DNA of 54,174 bases from an uncultured Bacteroidales bacterium. Lineage in GTDB: Bacteria > Bacteroidota > Bacteroidia > Bacteroidales > Bacteroidaceae. Under the pieces are notes generated by a model that worked only from the letters and a program-made list of their open reading frames with translations, did no database searches and was not told the origin of the DNA. Below, piece after piece: positions 1-7,834 of this stretch (positions are counted from its first letter, which is position 1; each line of letters opens with the position of its first letter). The stretch lies in assembly GCA_945833885.1 (NCBI GenBank), contig CAMAFY010000016.1:1-54174 (forward strand). The letters run 5' to 3'. Position numbers and translations under genes: made by a program.

Positions 1-1
1 G

Positions 2-42
2 AACCAGCCGCATCAGACAATATAAGTCGGATGCGGCTGGTT
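2..42 (-). terminator. Hairpin downstream of the first gene
   Basis: A perfect 12-bp inverted repeat (AACCAGCCGCAT at 2-13 and its complement at 31-42) with a 17-nt loop lies 25 bases beyond the stop codon of the minus-strand gene at 67-915. It is placed like a transcription terminator. The window begins before any U-run could be seen, so intrinsic termination cannot be confirmed. Confidence 0.5.
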
Positions 43-66
43 GTAAACGATGAGAATGAAGTGATT

Positions 67-915
67 TTACTTTATGGATTGAGGTATATGGAAAGATATA
101 CCGTCTTTGCCTGGCAGGTCTATATGGATCTTGTCCGATGTTGATGTGACTCTTAGGTTCTTCAAGGTGGAATTATCAAGGTCTTTGCAAAGATCCGGGA
201 ACATGGTTCGAATAAAATTGATGCATAGTTCCACGCTGTATGGTTTGCCCTTGCCGAGTCCTAACCTTGAAGTGATGTTCCATATCAGATGGCGCACGTC
301 AAAACTGGTCAGTGTACCTTTTAACCCAACAAATGGCTTAGGCTCGTATGCCGGGTTGATGGCAAACGACATTATTTCAGCACAGAATACCTCCATGTCA
401 CCCGGTTCGATGAACGGAGCCATGGTATAATGAAGATATTCCATGATCTTGTCAAGTTGCTCTTTCCTATGGGCAGCTTGATTCCTGTAAAAGTCATCAC
501 AACCTTGCCTGTAAACGTCAACCATAGAGGAAGAAGTAATGATGTCTTTCGTTTCTTCTTTCATTGCCAATAGCATTTCCTGCTCCCCAGAAACGATTTC
601 ATCATTTGATAGCTCTGATTCAGTTTGTGCTTTGGCTACAATAAATTTCTCATCCATCACTTTGTTGGCTAATATGGATTCATAGATTTTCATTGGCGCA
701 CATAGGAAGAGCCATGCCATAAACTCCAATAACACAGTAAAGCCTCCGAAGGAAATGTAAAAGATGCTCACATCTTGTGAGAAGATGCCGCTGATTATTC
801 GTGCTGGTATGATAGCGATGAACAACACCGCTATACTAACCAGCAAATACAATATGGTCTTGAAGTTAATTGTAGGGAATGCCGCTCCACCGTTTATACC
901 TGATGTCTCTTTCAT
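67..915 (-). CDS. Hypothetical protein with two N-terminal membrane helices
   Basis: I do not recognise a family. The open frame extends to 981, but I choose the ATG at 915, which starts MKETSG and is preceded by an AAAGGT ribosome-binding-like sequence, giving 282 residues. Two hydrophobic segments (about residues 19-43 and 50-74) form a hairpin-like membrane anchor. The remaining ~200 residues are hydrophilic and probably cytoplasmic. The Glu/Thr/Met-rich part after the second helix may be coiled coil. The gene lies downstream of a tyrosine recombinase on the same strand but is separated from it by a strong terminator at 1121-1152, so it is not obviously in one operon. The position suggests cargo of an integrative element that continues left of the window, which is inference only. 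Confidence 0.6.
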   Translation of the reverse strand: MKETSGINGGAAFPTINFKTILYLLVSIAVLFIAIIPARIISGIFSQDVSIFYISFGGFTVLLEFMAWLFLCAPMKIYESILANKVMDEKFIVAKAQTESELSNDEIVSGEQEMLLAMKEETKDIITSSSMVDVYRQGCDDFYRNQAAHRKEQLDKIMEYLHYTMAPFIEPGDMEVFCAEIMSFAINPAYEPKPFVGLKGTLTSFDVRHLIWNITSRLGLGKGKPYSVELCINFIRTMFPDLCKDLDNSTLKNLRVTSTSDKIHIDLPGKDGISFHIPQSIK

Positions 916-1120
916 TATTTTACCTTTTACTATCGTGATTACTCTTGTTTGTTGCCAACGATTGGCACTTTCGCTGTACAAAATTACCTTGGTTATTTCT
1001 GACAGCTGATGATTGTCAAAATAATCTGCTTCTTTTTAATTTTAGTTGGCTATCAAGTATGATTTTGCGGGGTTTTTCATACTATAAGGATTATAAGTCA
1101 AGAATAAACGAAAAGGAAAG

Positions 1121-1152
1121 AAACAAAAAAGGGAGAAGCAATGCCTCTCCCC
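1121..1152 (-). terminator. Rho-independent terminator of the recombinase gene
   Basis: GGGAGAAGC (1131-1139) pairs with GCCTCTCCC (1143-1151) around a 3-nt loop, with one internal A-C mismatch. On the minus strand it is followed by a TTTTTTGTTT run. It lies 50 bases past the recombinase stop codon. Confidence 0.85.
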
Positions 1153-1200
1153 AATGATGATACATGTATTATAGGTAACCGATAGAACAGATATAGGTAG

Positions 1201-2352
1201 TTATTGCCCCACGACCTTTAGTTGCGCCGTCTTCGCTGGTCTAAGAGTGATGCGGTTTACCGACTCGCGCTTGCTCTCGTCCGCCATTGCAGCATAAATC
1301 TGAGTGGTAGAGACGTTCTTGTGACCCAACATGTGTTGAACGGTATAGACGCTCGTTCCAGCATCCACTTGTAGAGAACCGAATGTATGGCGGCTACAAT
1401 GGAACGAAATCTTCTTGGTGATGCCAGCGGCTTTCAGCCAGTTCTTCAAGGGTGTTTGGGTAAGTTTGTCACTGAAACCTGTGAAGACGATGCCAGTTCC
1501 ACGCTCACCAATCAGTTCAAGTGCCTCGTCACTGATGGGGTTGTTCACCAGTTCCTTTGTCTTCTGCATACGGAGAGTCACGTACATGCCTCCATCACCG
1601 TATGGCTGTATGTTCTCCCATGTAAGCTGCTTGATGTCGCTCTTTCTCTGTCCCGTCAGACAGGCAATGAGGAAGGCAGTCTTCAAGATGGGATATTCGC
1701 AAGGCGTGTTCGCCAATCTTATAAGCTCATCCTTGGATAAATGTTCTTTCTCTGTTGGAATAGTATCAATGCGTTCCAAAAAGCCATTGGGATTCTCCAT
1801 AATCTTGTGCTCCCTATAGGCAGTATGGAGTACGGCACGGAAGGTTGACCAGTAGCCAGCCACACTATTGATGTGCAGCTTGTGCTCTGTGTGGATAGTT
1901 TGTGGGGCATTCAAAAGATACTCGCGGAACTTGTTGCACAAGTCAACGGTGATTTCATCGAAGCGGCACTTGTCGTTGCAGAATCGGGCAAAGTGCTTAT
2001 AGACGTGCTGCCACTTGCAGTTCTTCTTGTCTGCCTTCTGCTTGAAGTAGGCAAGGAAATCGCCTTTCATCTTCTCCTTGTCAAAGAAATCGTATCTTTC
2101 ATTCACAATGGACTCATAGCGACGGCAGCGGAGGGCTTCTGCCTTCTCACGCATACGGTCGTTGTAGTCCTTTTCTCTTTGGTTCTTCGGCTTGGCATAG
2201 ATGTAGATGCCGAGCGATTCATGACGCATAACCTTCTCGGCAGAAACTACTCCCTCTCCTACGGTTTCAACGAGATGGTGGTGTTCTTTAAAAAAGAGAT
2301 TTGCGAGATGCTGACCTACTATTCTCAGCAATCCGACTTCTGGAACCTCCAA
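1201..2352 (-). CDS. Tyrosine-type site-specific recombinase (phage integrase family)
   Basis: This enzyme breaks and rejoins DNA through a 3'-phosphotyrosyl intermediate and normally integrates or excises a mobile element. In the 383-residue frame the catalytic set is complete: Arg236 (TGQRKSD), Lys264 (MQKTKE), His318-x2-Arg321 (FHCSRHTF), His344 (LGHKN) and the nucleophile Tyr353 (TTQIYA). Residues ~95-190 look like the SAM-like core-binding domain, preceded by a segment beginning SLGIYIYAKPKNQREK that is usual in Bacteroidales integrases. The N-terminus is doubtful. The first ~40 residues do not look like family sequence, the opposite strand is also open there, and the next in-frame ATG (2229, MRHESLG) would give 342 residues. 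Either the first arm-binding region is missing or it was replaced. Specificity cannot be told from sequence. Confidence 0.85.
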   Translation of the reverse strand: MEVPEVGLLRIVGQHLANLFFKEHHHLVETVGEGVVSAEKVMRHESLGIYIYAKPKNQREKDYNDRMREKAEALRCRRYESIVNERYDFFDKEKMKGDFLAYFKQKADKKNCKWQHVYKHFARFCNDKCRFDEITVDLCNKFREYLLNAPQTIHTEHKLHINSVAGYWSTFRAVLHTAYREHKIMENPNGFLERIDTIPTEKEHLSKDELIRLANTPCEYPILKTAFLIACLTGQRKSDIKQLTWENIQPYGDGGMYVTLRMQKTKELVNNPISDEALELIGERGTGIVFTGFSDKLTQTPLKNWLKAAGITKKISFHCSRHTFGSLQVDAGTSVYTVQHMLGHKNVSTTQIYAAMADESKRESVNRITLRPAKTAQLKVVGQ

Positions 2353-2364
2353 TTCAATTCATCA

Positions 2365-2402
2365 CAAATCCCCATCTGTCCGATGAAGGGCAGATGGGGA
2401 TT
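2365..2402. terminator. Strong hairpin between recombinase and BspA-like gene
   Basis: A perfect 13-bp inverted repeat (AAATCCCCATCTG at 2365-2377, complement at 2390-2402) can extend by three more pairs to a 6-nt loop. It lies 140 bases past the stop of the minus-strand repeat protein and 13 bases before the first possible recombinase start, so it may end the upstream transcript. The short flanking A/T runs allow either orientation. Confidence 0.6.
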
Positions 2403-2543
2403 TCTGTAGATTATGCTTCTCTTGATGAAAATCCGCTTCACACATAGAAAGCAGACGGCTTATTGGTGCTGTCTCGTAGATTGAATGGCGCAGCGCTTTC
2501 CTGCCGGTTCGGACATCTCTGTCCTCCTGTGGGATAAGTCGTG

Positions 2544-4424
2544 CTACTCAACTGCTATCTTGATGCTCTCATTTCCAATCTGGGCAACAACGACGGTGCC
2601 GGATTGTACGGTGAAGGATGTTGTGCCGTTAATGGCTGTGGCGGTGCCGAGAGCCTTTCCGTCAAGAGCATAGAAGCGGACCATCTCGTTGTTGTCGAGG
2701 CCGGAGATGGTGATGAATCCGCCGGCAGATTGGATGGCGATGCCACGCATGGCGACGTTGTTGATTGTGCTGCCTGTGCTGCCTGAGCCTTCAAGAGTGC
2801 CTGAGGATGTCAGCCAATAGAGTTTTGCTGTGGCCACGTCGGAGTTCTCGTATCCAGTCTTCATTGCAGTAACCGAGATGTCGTAGCAAGCGGCGAGATT
2901 GATCTCGTCAGTGTAATAATTGCCGGCATCCGGGCATTTCACTTCACTGACATATTCAACTCCTTCAGTTGCACTGTCGAAAGTCAGTTTTCCATCAACA
3001 AATGATATTGTCGGTGTTTCGCATTTCTTTGTTTCCGCTTCTGTTCCTTCCACAGTCTTGAATGTTCCAAATCCGCTCCATGGTTCTGAAGTCTTATATG
3101 CTTGCAATGCACATTCTGGCACTGTCAATGTGGCGTATGCTATCCATGATTCGTAGAAAGCATCGCTGCTTGTCTCGGGAACTTCCTCTGCCAGACACGT
3201 GACAGTCTCAAGTTCCTTGCATGCTGCAAAAGCCCCAGTGTATATATATTTTACTCCTGCACCTATTTTTATGGACACAAGGCCACTACAACCCTCGAAA
3301 GCTTCAGAATCTATACTTGTGACGGAATTAGGTATTGTGACCGATGTCAGACCGCTACAGCCACGGAAGGCACCGTTCCCGATTCTTGTGACGGAATTGG
3401 GTATGGTGATGGATGTAAGGCCGCTACAACCAGAGAAGGTACCTTCCAGGATGGTTGTGACGGAATTAGGTATTGTGACCGATGTCAGACCGCTACAGCC
3501 ACGGAAGGCACCGTCCCCGATACTTGTGACGGAATTGGGTATGGTGATTGATGTAAGGTCGCTACAGTTGGTGAAGGCAGAGCCCTTGATGGTTGTGACG
3601 GAATTGGGTATGGTGATTGTTGTAAGGCCGTAACAATCATAGAATGTAAAAAAATCTATACTTGTGACGGAATTGGGTATGGTGATTGATGTAAGGCCGC
3701 TACAACCACGGAAGGCACTGTTCCCGATGGTTGTGACGGAATTGGGTATGGTGATAGTTGTAAGGCCGCTACAGTCACAGAAGGCATGGTCCCCGATGGT
3801 TGTGACGGAATTGGGTATGGTGATTGATGTAAGGCCGCTACAACCCTCGAAGGCACCACCCCCGATGGTTGTGACGGAATTGGGTATGGTGATTGATGTA
3901 AGGCCGCTACAATCACGGAAGGCACCGCCCCCGATGGTTGTGACGGAATTGGGTATGGTGATTGATGTAAAGCCGATACAGTCATAGAAGGCATAGTTCC
4001 CGATGGTTGTGACGGAATTGGGTATGGTGATTGTTGTAAGGCCGCAACAGTCATAGAATGTATAAGGTTCTATTCTTGTGACGGAATTGGGTATGGTGAT
4101 TGATGTAAGGCCGCTACAGTAAGCGAAAGCAAAGTCCCCGATGGTTGTGACGGAATTGGGTATGGTGACCGATGTAAGGCCAGTACAATTCTCGAAGGCC
4201 TTTTCTTGTATCCCTGTAACCGTATAGTTTTCTTCGTTAACTGTAATTGACTCAGGGATAATAACCTCTCCTTCGTATTTTTTGTCTCCAGAAGTCACAA
4301 TTGCAAACTTCTTGGCAAAAATGTAGTAAATACCATCCACTTCAACATCGTATGCTGATGCCGAGATGGTAAAGAAAACGCTTAGGATGAGCGTTGTCAT
4401 CAATGTAATAAATCTTTTATTCAT
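2544..4424 (-). CDS. BspA-like leucine-rich repeat surface protein with C-terminal sorting-type domain
   Basis: Secreted or surface adhesin-like protein of 626 residues. I start it at 4424 (MNKRF), which has GGAAAAG upstream and gives a clean signal peptide ending at SASA. The body is thirteen near-identical 23-residue LRR_5/BspA units of the form AFxxCSGLTSITIPNSVTTIG plus two degenerate units (roughly residues 70-410). These are followed by a linker with a threonine/proline-poor Ig-like or chitobiase-like segment. The last ~65 residues, beginning near SAGGFITISGLDNNE, resemble the beta-strand C-terminal domain used for type IX secretion (short glycine-rich strands, KIAVE end). That fits the plug-family protein at 23757. 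A promoter and a 140-nt leader are visible upstream. BspA-family proteins bind host matrix or other bacteria; the ligand here is unknown. Confidence 0.9.
   Translation of the reverse strand: MNKRFITLMTTLILSVFFTISASAYDVEVDGIYYIFAKKFAIVTSGDKKYEGEVIIPESITVNEENYTVTGIQEKAFENCTGLTSVTIPNSVTTIGDFAFAYCSGLTSITIPNSVTRIEPYTFYDCCGLTTITIPNSVTTIGNYAFYDCIGFTSITIPNSVTTIGGGAFRDCSGLTSITIPNSVTTIGGGAFEGCSGLTSITIPNSVTTIGDHAFCDCSGLTTITIPNSVTTIGNSAFRGCSGLTSITIPNSVTSIDFFTFYDCYGLTTITIPNSVTTIKGSAFTNCSDLTSITIPNSVTSIGDGAFRGCSGLTSVTIPNSVTTILEGTFSGCSGLTSITIPNSVTRIGNGAFRGCSGLTSVTIPNSVTSIDSEAFEGCSGLVSIKIGAGVKYIYTGAFAACKELETVTCLAEEVPETSSDAFYESWIAYATLTVPECALQAYKTSEPWSGFGTFKTVEGTEAETKKCETPTISFVDGKLTFDSATEGVEYVSEVKCPDAGNYYTDEINLAACYDISVTAMKTGYENSDVATAKLYWLTSSGTLEGSGSTGSTINNVAMRGIAIQSAGGFITISGLDNNEMVRFYALDGKALGTATAINGTTSFTVQSGTVVVAQIGNESIKIAVE
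3270..4200 (-). repeat. 69-bp coding tandem repeats in the BspA-like gene
   Basis: About thirteen units of 69 bp encode the 23-residue leucine-rich repeats. Many adjacent units differ by only a few bases, for example the runs reading GTGACGGAATTGGGTATGG. Such identity favours recombination and length change between strains. Confidence 0.9.
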
Positions 4425-4570
4425 ATTTTTCTTTTCCAGACACATATTTCAGCCACGAGGTCTGGGGTTGGCTTGTGTTTGTCAATATCAAGTAGGTTAA
4501 TAAGTAAGTGGACAAAATAAGTAAGTGGATGAAATCCTACGATATTATCTTGCGATAATGTGATGTTGCA

Positions 4571-4601
4571 CAAAGGTACTAATCTTCGGTTAAAATACAA
4601 A
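4571..4601 (-). promoter_or_regulatory. Predicted promoter of the BspA-like gene
   Basis: On the minus strand TTTG (4598-4601) is followed after exactly 19 bp by TACCTTTG (4571-4578). These match the Bacteroidota -33 TTTG and -7 TAnnTTTG boxes. Transcription would begin near 4564, leaving a ~140-nt leader. That leader contains a direct repeat of TAAGTAAGTGGA (4501-4512 and 4518-4529). Confidence 0.65.
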
Positions 4602-4888
4602 TTTATTTAATAAGAAAACATGTCTTTACCAATTCGTTTTTATATTTTGTTTGGCAAATAGCTATGCAAAACGCTCGTAAAACGAGGATTATCAATATTT
4701 TTTTGATTCCCTACGTCTCTTAGGAAGAGAATGAGAATTTTGCTAAACAAATCCCTGTTTACAACAATTCGAATGTCATTTTGTTGGCTCTAAGTAGGTT
4801 TCAACAATTAGTTTTTACAAAAACAGAGTTGGGGTTTGTATAGGGATCAAGCATAATTGTTGTAACCTTCCTATAACTTTTTATTTTT

Positions 4889-4969
4889 ACCCTCATACCA
4901 TCACTTTTTTGTATAACTATTTGTATATCAGATTGATAAATATAGTTATATGGGTGAGGGTATGAGGGT
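4889..4969. repeat. Nested inverted repeats downstream of the VirE-type gene
   Basis: An outer perfect 11-bp pair, ACCCTCATACC (4889-4899) and GGTATGAGGGT (4959-4969), encloses an inner perfect 9-bp pair, TATAACTAT (4912-4920) and ATAGTTATA (4942-4950). The structure could form a long AT-rich cruciform. It has no U-run and does not look like a simple terminator. Confidence 0.75.
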
Positions 4970-5004
4970 GAATGGTAGAAGTGAGGGCGAAAAGGTGTGT
5001 TTTT

Positions 5005-5235
5005 TGTGTGATTTGGGCTAAAAAAGTGCTTTTTTTGTGTGTTTTTTGGAGTGAAAATGTGCCTTTTTGGTGTATTTTTGGGAGAAAGTGATGCTTTTTT
5101 AGAGGGTTTTTGGGTGGAAATGTGTGTGCCTTTGTGTGATTTGAGGTGGGGTGGTGAAGTTTTTTAGGATGAGGTGGTGCTGGGTTTAGGGTGGGGTGTG
5201 AAGTTTTTTAGGGTGGGATAGTGCTGGGTTTCAGG
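5005..5235. repeat. Degenerate 33-bp and 44-bp tandem repeats
   Basis: About four 33-bp units (5008-5140) each contain GTGT, a T-run, G/A-rich sequence, then TGTGCC or TGATGC and another T-run. They are followed by two 44/45-bp units (about 5144-5234) containing GTGAAGTTTTTTAGG and GTGCTGGGTTT. All periods are close to multiples of 11 bp. No coding potential follows the repeat. Confidence 0.65.
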
Positions 5236-5260
5236 GGAATGAATGCGATGCTGTTTTTTG

Positions 5261-7066
5261 TTAATCCCGCAATTTTACGAGATATTGGGTGCCGTATTTA
5301 GAAGTCCTTTTCTGTATTCCGGGGAGGTTGGAGAGGTAGCGGCCGAACTTGGGGATTGACTCGGTGACGGCGGAGCCTGCCTTCTTCCGCAGATGGGCGT
5401 AGATGGCACTGGCAGTCATGTACTCGCCCTCGGCAGTATCGGCGACAATGTCGAAGTGGTCGTGGAAAATCATATCGGCAGATTCGCGTAACTCGTATCC
5501 GCGGTTGTGCTCCATGACGAGCGCCATCTGCGATGGGTCGAACCACCGTTGCTCATCGCGCATCACGGCATCGACGGCCTGCGCATAGAGTTGTTCGTAG
5601 TTGGGCTTGTAGTCGGTATCGATGGGTTCCGCCAGTCTTACCACGAAGAAACGTCGCGATCCCGAGGGGTCGCTCAGCACCTCGCTCATGTTGGATGTCG
5701 CAATGAACGATGCCAGGCGCGGCAGGTCCTCGCGCCGTTTGGCGTAGGGGCGCTTCACATTTACGGTGGTCAGTTGAATGGTGTTTTTGAGAAATCCCTG
5801 CTGCGTCTTGGGCGATATGGAGTTGAATTCGTCGAGGTTTATCAGCAGGAAGTCTGCCATGGCTTGCATCACCGCCTTTTTCTCGTCGATGACGAGGCTG
5901 TCGAGATAGCCCCAGCGCAGTTCCGGCGGCAGCAATGAGCGGCAGAACGTGGATTTATGGTAGCCCTGGGGAGAGATGATCAACGGCACTATGCTGTTGG
6001 CATACTTCACGTTGCGCCCCATCCATTGCGCCACCATACCGATGAACCACAGACGGAACCATTCGTGCCATTGCTTCAGATCGGTCTTCACCGTTGCCGC
6101 CAGCCGTCCGATGTGGTCAGTCCCATCCCATTTGTTGTGGAGCCCGTTGAGATAGTCGTCCAAAGGATTGAAGGTGGCGATGCGGTTGGAATTGAGGTAA
6201 CGCTCCACATCTTTGTTCCAGATATCGAGCCCTATCTCCCTCGCGCTGATTGTCAGTCCGTTGCGGAAGCGCTCGTCGGCGGGGAACCATCCGAGATAAC
6301 CGCGCTTTTTGTCGAGGTATTCCACGCAACCTCTCAGACGGTTGAACCGGAGATCGTATTTCCCGTTGACGAAAGCCATCAATCCTGTGGTCTCGATGTT
6401 CCTCATGTCGTCGGTCAACACGCTGTGCCCCTGTTCCGTCATGACCCTCTCGTTGCCAGTGACGGCGAGTGGCGCCGCCTTGGGATTCGTGTAAGGCTCC
6501 GCGTCGGCACTTATCCGGCAACTTGCCATCATCGACGACTCACCGCTTGATACCCCCGAGGCATTGACAGGTTCGCGGAACAGCGATCCGTAGATGCTGG
6601 TGGCTATGAGGTAGGCGGTGGAGAAAAACACCCTCATGGCCTGTTCGCTCTGCTGCGATGTTGGCGGCAGTTGTACGCGCACCATCACTTTCAGCGTGAT
6701 GCCGCTGGAGCCAACGAAAGCCATCGCCGTGGTAGGGAGCACCTTGACCAGTTGTTTGGCGGCGATGATTTGCCGTTCTTCGCTGAAAGGTCCGACGGAG
6801 AGCAACAGCATATCGTTGTATCCGGCCACCGACAGCGAGCTGTTGTCATCGGCCTTCAGCACCACCGAGGGGTAGACACGATGCAGACCGCTGACCATAT
6901 CGGCGTAGAGGTCTTTCCGCAATGTCATCGCCATCCGCTCGCGCATGAAACGGATATGTTGGTTGCTGACATTTTTCCGCAGTCTTTCCACAAGGATGGC
7001 GGCCGATGCCGCAGAGATTTTCTTCCTGTTGCTCCTGTCGGTTCTGACGAGTGTGAATTTTGTCAT
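5261..7066 (-). CDS. VirE-family P-loop ATPase with BT4734-like N-terminal domain (primase/helicase-like)
   Basis: A 601-residue protein of the type found as orphan, element-derived genes in many Bacteroidales genomes. Residues ~1-200 match the BT4734/BF3469-type (VirE N-terminal) domain. Residues ~300-500 form the virulence-associated-E ATPase. I see a Walker A-like loop at 366-373 (PQGYHKST), Walker B at 407-414 (LLINLDEF), a sensor-1-like ATSN at 456-459, and an arginine-finger-like GSRRFFV at 469-475. The last ~100 residues (YMTASAIYAHLRKKAG...) resemble the winged-helix tail seen in these proteins. By family it probably hydrolyses ATP to act on DNA during replication of a phage or plasmid-like element; the true role is unproven. 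A MITE begins 18 bases upstream of its start, and no HU or amidase partner genes of the usual cluster are beside it, so it may be a stranded remnant. Confidence 0.85.
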   Translation of the reverse strand: MTKFTLVRTDRSNRKKISAASAAILVERLRKNVSNQHIRFMRERMAMTLRKDLYADMVSGLHRVYPSVVLKADDNSSLSVAGYNDMLLLSVGPFSEERQIIAAKQLVKVLPTTAMAFVGSSGITLKVMVRVQLPPTSQQSEQAMRVFFSTAYLIATSIYGSLFREPVNASGVSSGESSMMASCRISADAEPYTNPKAAPLAVTGNERVMTEQGHSVLTDDMRNIETTGLMAFVNGKYDLRFNRLRGCVEYLDKKRGYLGWFPADERFRNGLTISAREIGLDIWNKDVERYLNSNRIATFNPLDDYLNGLHNKWDGTDHIGRLAATVKTDLKQWHEWFRLWFIGMVAQWMGRNVKYANSIVPLIISPQGYHKSTFCRSLLPPELRWGYLDSLVIDEKKAVMQAMADFLLINLDEFNSISPKTQQGFLKNTIQLTTVNVKRPYAKRREDLPRLASFIATSNMSEVLSDPSGSRRFFVVRLAEPIDTDYKPNYEQLYAQAVDAVMRDEQRWFDPSQMALVMEHNRGYELRESADMIFHDHFDIVADTAEGEYMTASAIYAHLRKKAGSAVTESIPKFGRYLSNLPGIQKRTSKYGTQYLVKLRD

Positions 7067-7084
7067 TACGGTTGTCTTAATAAA

Positions 7085-7275
7085 GGGGTGTTCTATAAAT
7101 TAGTTTAAGTAATATTTTCGGAGGGTTCATCATTTGCTTGGACGCTTATGATCTCTTACTTGCATCTATCTCATTTTCATACAGTCACGATGCCCGCATC
7201 GCTTCTTTATGAAAAATGAGATACCTGCTGCGTAATAGCCTTATAATCGTCTCAATCTAATTTATAGAACACCCC
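7085..7275. mobile_element. Miniature inverted-repeat element (MITE) of 191 bp
   Basis: The perfect 19-bp terminal inverted repeat GGGGTGTTCTATAAATTAG (7085-7103) has its complement at 7257-7275, flanked on both sides by TAAA (7081-7084 and 7276-7279), a likely 4-bp target duplication. No gene is encoded. Inside is a second hairpin, TATCTCATTTTCAT (7167-7180) with TATGAAAAATGAGATA (7208-7223), around a CGATGC/GCATCG stem. It lies between the VirE-type gene and the flavin-binding gene. Its ends resemble those of the element at 35089-35457. Confidence 0.85.
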
Positions 7276-7318
7276 TAAAATGATTTCATGGCAAGGTAAT
7301 CCACATTAACGGAAACGC

Positions 7319-7834
7319 TCATTTCCAGCGGTTTCCCCGGATTTCCTCGCCGTTTGTGTCGTATTCTTTCCGTTTCCCGGTAGGTGGTTCTGTGAGGGAA
7401 ATCCGCACCACGGCGGTTCGGGAAAGGCTGCGGGCAATGCTTTCGTCGAACGCCGCCATGTGCTGCGGCAGAAACCGTTCGCAGATGGCCCGCATGGCTG
7501 CGATCTTCTCGCGTTCGTCGCCGACGACTTCCGCACGTCCGAAGGCAATCGCCGACTTGAACTGCAAGGTGAAGGTGCCGTCCTTCGGACCGACGGTCGG
7601 GGTGCAGCGAGCCACTGCCGACAGGCAAACGTCGGGGTGCGCGGCGATGGCGTCAAGTTTGTCTCCCTCGGGAGCGCAGTGGAAATACCATGTGTTGTCG
7701 TCGGTAGAGGCCAGTGATAGCGGCAGACCGTAGGCGTTGCCGTCGGGGCGTACGAAACTTACGGTGATGAAGGGGGCGTGTCTCATGACCTCCAACGCCC
7801 AGGCGCTGTCCATTTCGCGTTTCTTTTTTCTCAT
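7319..7834 (-). CDS. Pyridoxamine 5'-phosphate oxidase-like, flavin-binding split-barrel protein (NimA-like)
   Basis: A 171-residue protein. The start is taken at 7834 (MRKKKREMD) because it overlaps the stop of the upstream repair gene as ATGA, a classic translational coupling. The fold is the FMN-binding split barrel: an N-terminal helix WALEVMRHAPF, then strands FITVSFVRPDGNAYGLPLSL and TWYFHCAPEGDKLDAI. The phrase HxxPEGxKLD is typical of the group that includes NimA nitroimidazole reductases and small flavoprotein oxidoreductases. It probably binds FMN or a related cofactor in the cytoplasm. The substrate cannot be inferred. The coupling to an AlkD-type DNA repair gene suggests shared expression. 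Confidence 0.85.
   Translation of the reverse strand: MRKKKREMDSAWALEVMRHAPFITVSFVRPDGNAYGLPLSLASTDDNTWYFHCAPEGDKLDAIAAHPDVCLSAVARCTPTVGPKDGTFTLQFKSAIAFGRAEVVGDEREKIAAMRAICERFLPQHMAAFDESIARSLSRTAVVRISLTEPPTGKRKEYDTNGEEIRGNRWK

Larger units (their letters stand above)
4602..5260. other. Gene-free AT/GT-rich spacer
   Basis: No convincing open frame on either strand. The left part (4602-4880) is AT-rich with homopolymer runs. The right part carries a nested inverted repeat (4889-4969) and degenerate 33-bp and 44-bp repeats (about 5000-5235), which are listed separately. Confidence 0.7.
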
